This document shows positions 56,696 to 64,000 of a stretch of 64,000 bases of DNA, in pieces. A program made the translations under genes and the position numbers. The notes beneath the pieces were generated by a model. The model did no database searches and had not been told where the DNA came from. It was given only the letters and a program-made list of their open reading frames with translations. This stretch comes from Desertivibrio insolitus. GTDB lineage: Bacteria > Actinomycetota > Actinomycetes > Actinomycetales > Microbacteriaceae. Positions within the stretch are counted from its first letter, which is position 1; every line of letters starts with the position of its first letter. The stretch covers positions 124,001 through 188,000 of the forward strand of contig NZ_JAFIQW010000001.1 of assembly GCF_017355965.1 (NCBI RefSeq), given 5' to 3'.

Positions 56696-59187
56696 TGAAC
56701 CCGATCACCTCCGAGCCCCTCGACCGCGGACTCTTCCCGCTCGACGACTGGGGCCTCGTCGAGTCCCGCTTCGAGCCCGAGCTGCAGGGCCGCATGGAGT
56801 CGCTCTTCACGGTCGGCAACGGCTACCTCGGCATGCGCGGCAACCTCGACGAGGGCCGCGACGGCGTCACCTACGGCACCTTCATCAACGGTTTCCACGA
56901 GACGTGGCCGATCCGCCATCCGGAGGAGGCGTTCGGCTTCGCCCGCGTCGGGCAGACGATCGTCAACGTCGTGGATGCCAAGGTCATCCGGCTCTACGTC
57001 GACGATCAGCCCTTCGTGCTGAGCGAGGTCGAGGTGCTCCACCACACCCGCCGCCTCGACTTCCGCGACGGCGTACTGATCCGCGAGGCCGTGTGGCGCA
57101 CCCCCACCGGCAAGGTGATCACGGTGCGCACCAGGCGCATGATCCCGCTGACCGAGCGCCACCTCGCGGTCGTCGAGTACGAGGTCGAGTCGGATGCCGA
57201 CGCGTCGCTGCTGATCTCGAGCCAGCTCGTCAACCGGCAGGACGGCGTCGACGAGGAGGGCACCGCCCGCAGCCTCGACGACGAGAGCTTCGACCCGCGC
57301 AAGGCCGAGACGCTGGAGAACCGCGTGCTCCAGCCGAAGCTCAAGGTGCGCGACGGCGGCCGGATCCTGCTCGGCTACCGCACGACCAACTCCGAGCTCG
57401 GGCTCGTCTGCGGCGTCGACCACCGCATCGAGACCGAGAACGACTGGGACGAGGCGCACCAGCTCGAGGACGACATCGCCAAGCAGATCTACCGGGTGCG
57501 CGCGAAGGCCGGTCAGCCGGTGCGGATCGTCAAGACCGTCGCGTACCACACGTCCGACGACGTCTCGATCCGCGAGCTGCGCGACCGCTGCAACCGCACG
57601 CTCGACCGCATCGGCCGGCTCAGGCTCGACGAGCTCTACGAGGCCCAGCACGCGTGGCTCGAGGAGTTCTGGCGCTGCTCCGACGTCGAGATCGAGGGCC
57701 AGCCCGGCATCCAGCAGGCCGTGCGCTGGAACCTGTTCCAGGTCGCCCAGGCCACGGCCCGCACCGACGGCGAGGGCATCGCCGCCAAGGGCGTATCCGG
57801 CGACGGCTACGGCGGCCACTACTTCTGGGACGCCGAGATCTACGTGCTCCCGTTCCTCACCTACACGCTCCCCCAGGTCGCGCGGAACGCCCTGCGCTTC
57901 CGGCAGAAGATGCTGGAGCCCGCCCGGCACCGCGCCGCCGAGCTCAACCAGCGCGGGGCACTGTTCCCCTGGCGCACGATCAACGGCCTCGAGTCATCCG
58001 CCTACTACGCGGCGGGCACCGCGCAGTACCACATCGACGCCGACATCACGTATGCGCTCATGCAGTACGTGCGCGCGACGGGCGACCTCGACTTCCTCGC
58101 GCGCGGCGCGATCGACATCCTCGTCGAGACCGCGCGACTCTGGGCCGACCTCGGATTCTGGCGCAGCAACGGCAGCCCCCGCTTCCACATCCACGGCGTG
58201 ACCGGGCCCGACGAGTACACGACCGTCGTCAACGACAACCTGTACACGAACGTCATGGCCCGGGCGAACCTCCGCGCCGCCGCGCAGGCGGTGAGCGCCC
58301 TCGAGGACCGCGACCCCGAGGCGTACGACCGGATGCGGCAGCGCCTCGACCTCGACCCGGACGAGCTCGTCGACTGGGTCGCCGCCGCCGACGCGATGCA
58401 CATCCCCTACGACGAGCGGCTCGGCATCCACCCGCAGGACGCGCAGTTCCTCGACAAGGAGCTGTGGGACCTCGAGAACACGCCGGACCTCAAGCGGCCG
58501 CTGCTCATGCACTACCACCCGCTGGTGATCTACCGGTTCCAGGTGCTCAAGCAGGCGGACGTCGTGCTCGCGTCGTTCCTGCACGGGCAGGACTTCACGC
58601 AGCAGCAGAAGCGCAACAACTTCGAGTACTACGACGCCCTCACGACGGGCGACTCGAGCCTCTCCGCGGTCGTGCAGTCGATCATCGCGGCCGAGGTCGG
58701 CTACCAGACCCTCGCGTCGCACTACTTCCTGTCGGCGCTCTACGTGGATCTCGCTGACCTGCACGGCAACACCGCCGACGGCATCCACGTCGCCTCGACC
58801 GGCGGGGTCTGGAGCGCGCTCGCGATGGGGTTCGGCGGCATGCGCGACCACGGCGGGGACATCACGTTCGACCCGCGGCTGCCCGCCGACTGGCGCTCGC
58901 TGACCTTCCGCGTCACGCTGCACGGCACCCGCGTGCGGGTGCGCCTCACCGCCGACACGATCCGCTTCGAGGTCGAGCACGGCGACAAGGCCGAGCTCGC
59001 GGTGCGCGGCGAGTACGTAGAGGTCACCGCCGGCAATCCGGTCAGCGTCGCGCTCGACGACCAGGGCCCGGTGCTGCACGGCACGCCCTCGACGCGCGAC
59101 CTGCTGGGCGGCCGGCGCGCCGACGGCTCGGTCATCACCGCGTCGATCCCCACGATCTCCAACGGCGACCGGAACGAGGCCGACTAG
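56692..59187 (+). CDS. Glycoside hydrolase family 65 disaccharide phosphorylase
   Basis: This 831-residue enzyme fits maltose/trehalose/kojibiose-type phosphorylases: an N-terminal beta-sandwich with LFTVGNGYLGMRGN, and an (alpha/alpha)6 barrel with GHYFWDAEIYVLP and HIHGVTGPDEY (catalytic E508). A C-terminal beta domain follows. It cleaves an alpha-linked glucose disaccharide with phosphate, giving beta-glucose 1-phosphate for the partner mutase. Which disaccharide cannot be fixed by eye. No sugar transporter adjoins, so the substrate may be internal. Confidence 0.93.
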   Translation: MMNPITSEPLDRGLFPLDDWGLVESRFEPELQGRMESLFTVGNGYLGMRGNLDEGRDGVTYGTFINGFHETWPIRHPEEAFGFARVGQTIVNVVDAKVIRLYVDDQPFVLSEVEVLHHTRRLDFRDGVLIREAVWRTPTGKVITVRTRRMIPLTERHLAVVEYEVESDADASLLISSQLVNRQDGVDEEGTARSLDDESFDPRKAETLENRVLQPKLKVRDGGRILLGYRTTNSELGLVCGVDHRIETENDWDEAHQLEDDIAKQIYRVRAKAGQPVRIVKTVAYHTSDDVSIRELRDRCNRTLDRIGRLRLDELYEAQHAWLEEFWRCSDVEIEGQPGIQQAVRWNLFQVAQATARTDGEGIAAKGVSGDGYGGHYFWDAEIYVLPFLTYTLPQVARNALRFRQKMLEPARHRAAELNQRGALFPWRTINGLESSAYYAAGTAQYHIDADITYALMQYVRATGDLDFLARGAIDILVETARLWADLGFWRSNGSPRFHIHGVTGPDEYTTVVNDNLYTNVMARANLRAAAQAVSALEDRDPEAYDRMRQRLDLDPDELVDWVAAADAMHIPYDERLGIHPQDAQFLDKELWDLENTPDLKRPLLMHYHPLVIYRFQVLKQADVVLASFLHGQDFTQQQKRNNFEYYDALTTGDSSLSAVVQSIIAAEVGYQTLASHYFLSALYVDLADLHGNTADGIHVASTGGVWSALAMGFGGMRDHGGDITFDPRLPADWRSLTFRVTLHGTRVRVRLTADTIRFEVEHGDKAELAVRGEYVEVTAGNPVSVALDDQGPVLHGTPSTRDLLGGRRADGSVITASIPTISNGDRNEAD

Positions 59188-59206
59188 CTCGGGCGGCGTC
59201 CTCCGG

Positions 59207-60634
59207 TCATTGAACGAGTTGCGCTTCGGCGACCGGATGCCGCGGCGCCGACACCGCGACGAAACGCACGACGGCATCGAGTCCGCCCCCGCGGCGCGGC
59301 AGCAATTCCACCGTGGCGCCGCTCGCGCGGGCCAGTTGCTCGACGATCGCGAGGCCGAGTCCGCTACCCGGCCGCGACCCGTCTGCCCGCCAGAAGCGCT
59401 CGAAGGCGCGAGCGCGTTGCTCCGTCGACATCCCGGGTCCCTCGTCCTCGACGTGCAGGGCGAACCGGTCCCCCTCGTGCTCCACGCGCACCGTCACGGT
59501 GCCACCGACGGGGCTCGCTCCGAGGGCGTTGTCCACGAGGTTGTCGACGATCTGCTCGACGGCGCCGGGAGCGGCGAGCACACGGAACTCCCACGGCGCG
59601 TCCACCACGACCGACAGCCCGCGCTCCTCGGCGAGCGCCGACCACTGCTCCGCGCGCTGCCGCACGGCGGCGCGGAGTTCGATCACCTGCTGGGTCGACG
59701 GCGTGCCCTCGGCCCTGCTCAGCATCAGCAGACCTTCGACCAGGTCGGAGAGCCGGTCGAGTTCGTCCTGGGCGGCTTCGAGCCTCGCCACGGCGCCGGC
59801 CGGGTCGGTCGCGGCGAGCTGCCCGGCCCGCTCGAGCCGCAGCCGCAGCGCCGTCAGCGGGGTGCGCAACTGGTGGGAGGCGTCGCCCGCGAAGGCCCGC
59901 TGCTCCTCGATGAGGGCCTCCAACCGCTCCGCCATCCCGTTGAAGGAGCGCGCGAGACTGCGGATCTCCGGCGGTCCCGCGGTCTCCTCGGCCCGGGCGG
60001 TCCGGTCGCCACCGGCCAGCCGTTCGGTCGCCTCCCGTAGCAGCCGGAGCCGCGCGGTGATCGACCTCGCCAGAAGCAGCGCGATCACGGCCGCGGAGAG
60101 CACGGTGGTGGCGCCGACGATCCCGATGACCGAGAGCTTGCGGTCGACCGCCGCGTCGACCACCGCGGCCGGGTAGGTGAGTCTGACGACGCCGAGGATG
60201 TCACTTCCGCTCAGCACCGGCACCGCGACGTACAGGAGGTCCTCCCGCAGCGAGTCGGAGTGCCGGGTGCCGACGGCGACCTCGCCGGCGAGCGCGGCGG
60301 CGATCTCCGGACGGGAGAGGTAGGAGTCCCCGACGGTCGCCGCGTCGTCGTCGCTCGTCACGATCGCCGTGCCGTCGCGGTCCACCACGACGACCCGGGC
60401 GCCGCCCGCGTTCCGGTACAGGCGCGCGACCTCGGTCACGGCGCCGTCCGCGTCCGGGTCCGTCTCGTGCAGGGCCTCTTCGCTCCGGCCGGCGAGCACG
60501 AAGGCGTCGCGCTCCAGCGAGGTCAGCAGCCGCTCGCGCTCGACCTGCCGGAGGTACCCCGCGAGCGGGATGTCCTGGACGAGGATCGCGAGCAGTGCGA
60601 CGGCGACGAGGGCCGCCATGAACCGCCAGCTCAT
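59207..60634 (-). CDS. OmpR-type sensor histidine kinase
   Basis: The 475-residue kinase has a short N-terminal helix, an extracytoplasmic sensor domain of about 130 residues (about 35-160) with strand patterns of a PhoQ/DcuS-CitA or sCACHE fold, a second helix (168-190), HAMP, HisKA with H254 (GDASHQLRTPL), and HATPase (DNLVDNAL, EDEGPGM, GSGLGLAIVEQLA). The ATG overlaps the regulator's stop (ATGA). Sensor loops contain acidic segments such as HETDPDADG. Its cognate regulator is encoded just upstream. Confidence 0.93.
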   Translation of the reverse strand: MSWRFMAALVAVALLAILVQDIPLAGYLRQVERERLLTSLERDAFVLAGRSEEALHETDPDADGAVTEVARLYRNAGGARVVVVDRDGTAIVTSDDDAATVGDSYLSRPEIAAALAGEVAVGTRHSDSLREDLLYVAVPVLSGSDILGVVRLTYPAAVVDAAVDRKLSVIGIVGATTVLSAAVIALLLARSITARLRLLREATERLAGGDRTARAEETAGPPEIRSLARSFNGMAERLEALIEEQRAFAGDASHQLRTPLTALRLRLERAGQLAATDPAGAVARLEAAQDELDRLSDLVEGLLMLSRAEGTPSTQQVIELRAAVRQRAEQWSALAEERGLSVVVDAPWEFRVLAAPGAVEQIVDNLVDNALGASPVGGTVTVRVEHEGDRFALHVEDEGPGMSTEQRARAFERFWRADGSRPGSGLGLAIVEQLARASGATVELLPRRGGGLDAVVRFVAVSAPRHPVAEAQLVQ

Positions 60635-61308
60635 CGCTGCGGCTCGAACCGGAACCCGACGCCGCGCACCGACTCGATCCAGCCGGGGTCGCCGAGCTTC
60701 CGGCGCAGGGCGGCGATGTGCGCATCCAGGGTCTTCGTCGCGCCGTACCACTCGGTGTGCCACACGTCGCGGAGGATGTCGCTGCGCCGTTGCACCGCGC
60801 CGGGGTCGGACGAGAGGTGGGCGAGCAGCTCGAACTCGGTGGGAGTGAGGTGCAGCGCCAGTCCGTCGAGATTGACGCGCCTCGCGCGCAGGTCGATGGC
60901 GAGGGCGCCGAAGCGTCGCGTCGGCGGCTGCTCGGCGGCGTTGCCGGCACCGGAGGCGCGCCGGGCCACCGCTCGCAGCCGCGCCAGCAGCTCTCTCATC
61001 CCGAAGGGTTTGACGAGATAGTCGTCGGCGCCGAGTTCGAGCGCGAGCACCCGGTCCATCTCCTCGCCGCGCGCGCTCACCACGATGATGGGGACACCGC
61101 TGCGGCTGCGCAGGGCCCGGCAGACATCCGTGCCGTCCATGTCGGGCAGCCCGAGGTCGAGCACCACGGCGTCGGGTACGTGGAGCTCGGCCAGATCGAG
61201 CGCCGACCTGCCGTCGACGGCGCGGATGGCACCGACCGCCGCGGAGCCCAGACCGTCGGCGATGCCGTCGGCGACCGCTCCGTCGTCCTCGACGATGAGT
61301 ACCTTCAC
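60631..61308 (-). CDS. OmpR/PhoP-type response regulator
   Basis: This 225-residue regulator has a receiver with D51 (VVLDLGLPDMDG) and K in YLVKPFGMREL, and a C-terminal winged helix (LHLTPTEFELLAHLSSDPGAVQRRSDILRDVW; ESVRGVGFRFEPQR). GTG at 61308 begins VKVLIVEDDG. It is coupled to the kinase downstream. Immediately upstream is a perfect direct repeat at 11-bp spacing, the usual arrangement of binding sites for this family. Confidence 0.95.
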   Translation of the reverse strand: MKVLIVEDDGAVADGIADGLGSAAVGAIRAVDGRSALDLAELHVPDAVVLDLGLPDMDGTDVCRALRSRSGVPIIVVSARGEEMDRVLALELGADDYLVKPFGMRELLARLRAVARRASGAGNAAEQPPTRRFGALAIDLRARRVNLDGLALHLTPTEFELLAHLSSDPGAVQRRSDILRDVWHTEWYGATKTLDAHIAALRRKLGDPGWIESVRGVGFRFEPQR

Positions 61309-61329
61309 ACGGCCAGTGCACTCGGGGGT

Positions 61330-61350
61330 TCTTGGACGAATCTTGGACGA
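61330..61350. promoter_or_regulatory. Perfect 10-bp direct repeat TCTTGGACGA-A-TCTTGGACGA (11-bp period)
   Basis: Both copies (61330-61339 and 61341-61350) are identical and on the same face of the helix. If transcription of the secreted-protein gene starts at 61393, they lie at about -63 to -43. They also lie 22 bases upstream of the response-regulator start. This is the geometry of OmpR/PhoP-family activators. Confidence 0.75.
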
Positions 61351-61380
61351 GCGTCCGCCCGGCCTTCGGATGCCCCTCCC

Positions 61381-61386
61381 TACCGT
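61381..61386 (+). promoter_or_regulatory. -10 box TACCGT, leaderless promoter of the Asp-rich protein
   Basis: TGGACC separates the hexamer from the ATG at 61393. The repeat above lies 30 bases upstream. Confidence 0.55.
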
Positions 61387-61392
61387 TGGACC

Positions 61393-61911
61393 ATGCGAAG
61401 CAAGCTCGTCGTCACCGGCACGATCCTCGGCGTCGCCGCACTCGTCTCCACGGGTGTGGCCGTGAACGCCGCGACCCTCGCGGCCGTGCCCGTCACCGCC
61501 GTCGGAGTACCCGCCGACGCACTCGTCCCCGCACCGGCAGGGCAGGCGGCTCCCGATGTGGTCGAGACGACGGGCTCCTCGGCCGGCCGTGTCGCCGCTG
61601 CGGCCCCAGCTCCGTCGGCCTCGCCGACGAGCGAGCCGGGCGACGACGGCGGCCCGAAGTACTTCCACGACGACGACGGCGCCCGCTCGGACGACGGCGG
61701 GTCGCGGCACAACGGGCTCGATGACGGACCGGGCCACGACGTCGGGGACGACGACCAGCCCCGACACTCCGGACTCGACGACGGCCCCGAGCACGACGCG
61801 GGCGACGACCACCCGGACGAGTCCCACTCGGACTCGGACGACGCGGGTGACGACTCGGAGGACGACTCCGACGATTCAGGGGAGGGTTCGGGGCACGGTT
61901 CGGACGACTGA
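61393..61911 (+). CDS. Secreted Asp/His-rich protein
   Basis: The 172-residue product has a signal peptide (KLVVTGTILGVAALVSTGVAVNA, cleavage near residue 26) and an Ala/Pro linker. From residue 83 it has a region composed almost only of Asp, Gly, His, Ser and Glu. Two near-identical 15-mers occur at 106-120 and 125-139 (H-x-GLDDGP-x-HD-x-GDD). The tail is very acidic. Such composition suggests divalent-cation binding outside the cell; this is inference. It is divergent from the two-component system and under its likely operator. Confidence 0.8.
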   Translation: MRSKLVVTGTILGVAALVSTGVAVNAATLAAVPVTAVGVPADALVPAPAGQAAPDVVETTGSSAGRVAAAAPAPSASPTSEPGDDGGPKYFHDDDGARSDDGGSRHNGLDDGPGHDVGDDDQPRHSGLDDGPEHDAGDDHPDESHSDSDDAGDDSEDDSDDSGEGSGHGSDD

Positions 61912-61957
61912 GCGCATCGGGTTGCTCTCGGCCGGGGCCGTGTTCCGCCCCTGGGCG

Positions 61958-61990
61958 CATGCCCTCCGGATGGGCGGTCCGGAGGGCATG
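61958..61990. terminator. Bidirectional terminator hairpin
   Basis: CATGCCCTCCGGA and TCCGGAGGGCATG (13 bp perfect, 7-base loop) lie between the convergent Asp-rich protein and monooxygenase genes. Confidence 0.8.
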
Positions 61991-62007
61991 ACCGCGTCAG
62001 GAACGCC

Positions 62008-63435
62008 TCAGGCGGCGTCCTCCTCCGCGGCATCCCGCTCGTCGAACAGCGCCGGCACCGGCTCGTCGAAGTGCGCGCCGCCGCGGTACCGCGTCGCGAT
62101 GTGGTTCGCGGGCAGGCGGTCGCCGCGACCGAACAGCCGCTGCCGCAGCGTCGTCGGCTCCCCGCCGTCCTCCGGCAGGCGGCCGCGGCGGCGCAGTTCC
62201 GGCACGACGAGCTCTGCGAAGTCCTGCGCGGTGCCGAACGAGTGGTACTGGCGCAGGTTGATGCCGTCGACCCCGTCCTCGTCGAGCCAGCGCTCGATCT
62301 CGTCCGCGACGACCTGCGGCGTGCCGGCCACGAAGAAGCGGCCCTCGCGGCCGCCGCGCAGCCCCTCGAGCGCCTCGCCGACGGTCTTGCCGAACGGCAG
62401 GAACGGCACCGACGCGGGGTCGACGCCGGCCAGGTCCACCGCCTCGGCGACGGTGATGTCCCGCGGGAACGCCGTCAGGTCGACCGGGAGACTCGAGTGG
62501 GCGAGGATGCCGTCGAGGCTCGTGTTCGCCTGGTAGGTGCGCCACTTGTCGGCGGCCTCCTCCTCGGTGCGGCCCACGACGACGCCCGCCTGCACGATGA
62601 ACTTGATGTCCTCGGCGGTGCGTCCGTGCCGGAGCGCCGCGGCGCGCATCGTCGCGACGTTGCGGTGGAAGTCCGCCGATGTGCGGCCGCCCGTGAAGAC
62701 GAGTTCCGCGTGCCGCCCCGCGAACTCGGTGCCCGCGGGCGACCCGGTGGCCTGGTACAGCACGGGCGTGCGCTGCGGCGAGGGCTGCGCGAGGTGCGGT
62801 CCGGCCACTTTGAAGTTCTCGCCGACGTGGTCGATGTAGCGCACCTTCGAGGCATCCGTGTAGATGCGGTTCTCGCGGTCGACGACGACCGCGTCGTCGT
62901 CCCACGAGCCCTCCCACAGCTTGTAGAGCACGTGCAGGTACTCGTCGGCGATCGCGTAGCGGCGGTCGTGCGGGATCTCCCCGTCGAGCCCGAAGTTGCG
63001 GGCGGCGTTCGGCAGGTAGGAGGTGACGATGTTCCAGCCGACGCGCCCCTTCGTGAGGTGGTCGAGCGTCGACATCCGACGGGCGAACGAGAACGGCGGC
63101 TCGTACGTCGTGGAGAAGGTCACCCCGAAGCCGAGCCGCTTCGTCACGGCGGCCATCGCGGGGATGAGCAGCAGCGGGTCGTTCGACGGGATCTGCAGAC
63201 CCTCGCGGAGGGCCGTCTCCGGGCCGCCGCGGAAGACGTCGTAGGCGCCGACGACGTCGGCGAGGAAGATGCCGTCGAAGCCGCCGTTCTCGAGGATGCC
63301 GGCGAGCTCGAGCCAGTAGTCGAGGTCGTTGAACCGGTGCCGATTGTTGCCCTCGAGCGGCCAGAGGCCGTGGCTGATGTGGCTCACCGTGTTCATCTCG
63401 AACAGGTTGAGCAGGAGTCTCTTCTTCTCGGTCAT
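62008..63435 (-). CDS. LLM-class flavin-dependent monooxygenase (NtaA/SnaA/DszA-like)
   Basis: The 475-residue protein is a bacterial-luciferase-like TIM-barrel enzyme of the NtaA/SnaA/DszA/SsuD-related branch: FDGIFLADVVG, GFGVTFSTTYEPPFSFARRMSTLDHLTKGRVGWNIVTS, and VLYQATGSPAGTEFAGRHAELVF. It uses FMNH2 from a separate reductase to oxygenate substrates such as nitrilotriacetate, sulfones or pristinamycin. AGGAAG lies about six bases before the ATG at 63435. It is 14 bases downstream of an acyl-CoA-dehydrogenase-like gene, a pairing typical of organosulfur degradation. Confidence 0.92.
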   Translation of the reverse strand: MTEKKRLLLNLFEMNTVSHISHGLWPLEGNNRHRFNDLDYWLELAGILENGGFDGIFLADVVGAYDVFRGGPETALREGLQIPSNDPLLLIPAMAAVTKRLGFGVTFSTTYEPPFSFARRMSTLDHLTKGRVGWNIVTSYLPNAARNFGLDGEIPHDRRYAIADEYLHVLYKLWEGSWDDDAVVVDRENRIYTDASKVRYIDHVGENFKVAGPHLAQPSPQRTPVLYQATGSPAGTEFAGRHAELVFTGGRTSADFHRNVATMRAAALRHGRTAEDIKFIVQAGVVVGRTEEEAADKWRTYQANTSLDGILAHSSLPVDLTAFPRDITVAEAVDLAGVDPASVPFLPFGKTVGEALEGLRGGREGRFFVAGTPQVVADEIERWLDEDGVDGINLRQYHSFGTAQDFAELVVPELRRRGRLPEDGGEPTTLRQRLFGRGDRLPANHIATRYRGGAHFDEPVPALFDERDAAEEDAA

Positions 63436-63449
63436 GTCGTTCTTCCTGG

Positions 63450-64000
63450 TCAGGCCTCCCCCGTGCTCCACCAGGAGACGACGGGGGTTCCGTTGATGAG
63501 GTGGTCGCCAAGCGCCCGCGCCTTGTAGCGGGCGGGGTTGTGCGAGGCGAGGGTGCGGGCGTTGCGCCAGTGCCGGTCGAGCCCCCGGTGCGCGTCGAGG
63601 GCGCTCGCGCCGCCGACCTCGAACAGCGTCGTCGCCGCGTCGAGCACGGCGGGCAGGATGACGAGCTGCGCGCGCGCCACGGCGACCTCGGCGTCGGCGA
63701 CGCGGGCGCGCTGTTCGGGCTCCGGCTCGCCGCCGAGCAGCGCCGCGCTCGAGCGCGCGAGGGCCCCGGATGCCGCGGCGAGCGCCGAGTCCGCGGCGAA
63801 GGACTTCGCCGAGAGCTCGCCGACGACCTGCTGCACGACGGGGTCGTCCTGCACCCGCGCGGCGCTGCCGTGGCTGTAGACGCGGGTGCGGGCGCGCACG
63901 AAGGCCGCGGCGTCGTCGACGACGGCGCGGGCGATGCCGACGGCGGCGGCCAGGAGGACGAGCTGCACGAAGGCTCCGCCGTGCGACACGGCATCCGCGC
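63450..64000 (-). CDS. Acyl-CoA dehydrogenase-like flavin monooxygenase, C-terminal part (cut by window edge)
   Basis: Only the C-terminal 183 residues are in the window, and the reading frame runs off the right edge without a start. The segment SHGGAFVQLVLLAAAVGIARAVVDDAAAFVRART and the closing GLDRHWRNARTLASHNPARYKARALGDHLING match the helical C-terminal domain of the SfnB/DszC (dibenzothiophene or sulfone monooxygenase) branch, where RHWRNARTxxxHNP is typical. It probably acts with the LLM monooxygenase on a sulfur compound. The upstream part, including the flavin site, is not visible. Confidence 0.85.
   Translation of the reverse strand, partial: ADAVSHGGAFVQLVLLAAAVGIARAVVDDAAAFVRARTRVYSHGSAARVQDDPVVQQVVGELSAKSFAADSALAAASGALARSSAALLGGEPEPEQRARVADAEVAVARAQLVILPAVLDAATTLFEVGGASALDAHRGLDRHWRNARTLASHNPARYKARALGDHLINGTPVVSWWSTGEA

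Overview
This window is a chromosomal segment of a very GC-rich actinobacterium, most probably a member of the Microbacteriaceae. The pointers are the composition, frequent GTG/TTG starts, a DinB/mycothiol-type protein (TIGR03086), DUF3039, a septum-formation lipoprotein, PASTA-bearing PBP, an actinobacterial Tad pilus locus, and many genes whose start codon sits 6-7 bases after a TANNNT -10 box (leaderless transcription). It carries about 63 protein genes and one tRNA-Leu(UAG). I saw no rRNA, CRISPR array, prophage or insertion sequence.

Layout. 1-7.3 kb: edge of alanine racemase, MsrB, an ASCH-like protein, a DinB-like enzyme, a thioredoxin/DUF4395 pair, a membrane glycosyltransferase, and a bifunctional PASTA penicillin-binding protein followed by a small HAD-like protein. 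7.3-22.5 kb: a MATE exporter and a Tad/Flp pilus locus split in two. The minor-pilin half (pilin-like, two TadE, TadG-like) is at 8.8-10.3 kb and tadA-tadB-tadC is at 19.5-22.5 kb. Between them lie a flavin monooxygenase, a BCCT transporter, a DEAD-box helicase with a repeated tail, a J-domain membrane protein and an AsnB-type amidotransferase. tadC carries a frameshift. 22.6-37.2 kb: housekeeping and transport genes: YdeI, NUDIX, MFS exporter, lipoprotein, tRNA-Leu, two tandem DedA proteins, the murI-rph-rdgB-mntR-mntH run with a palindromic operator, pncB read divergently from murI, DUF3039, and an ABC exporter whose ATPase has a very long Ala/Pro-rich N-terminus.

37.4-46.0 kb: an envelope polymer cluster with a sugar/polyol nucleotidyltransferase, a TagGH-like ABC exporter, three CDP-glycerol glycerophosphotransferase-like proteins and a family-2 glycosyltransferase. 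This looks like a wall teichoic-acid-like pathway. 46.3-51.9 kb: an HtrA-like protease, an aminotransferase, a small membrane protein, a nitrilase-family amidase and a UDP-glycosyltransferase. 52-61.9 kb: a NarL-type two-component system with a nearby membrane protein, a beta-phosphoglucomutase-like/GH65 phosphorylase pair, and an OmpR-type two-component system divergent from a secreted Asp/His-rich protein. Their shared intergenic region holds a perfect 10-bp direct repeat at 11-bp periodicity. 62-64 kb: a flavin-dependent monooxygenase and an acyl-CoA-dehydrogenase-like partner that runs off the right edge, of the kind used for organosulfur or aminopolycarboxylate breakdown.

The observations most worth following are the OmpR/Asp-rich secreted protein module with its operator, the enrichment of GGATGCC/GGCATCC that overrides codon preference, the split and frameshifted Tad locus, the helicase-tail repeats, the symmetric murI/pncB promoter, and the apparent ATC start of the MATE gene.
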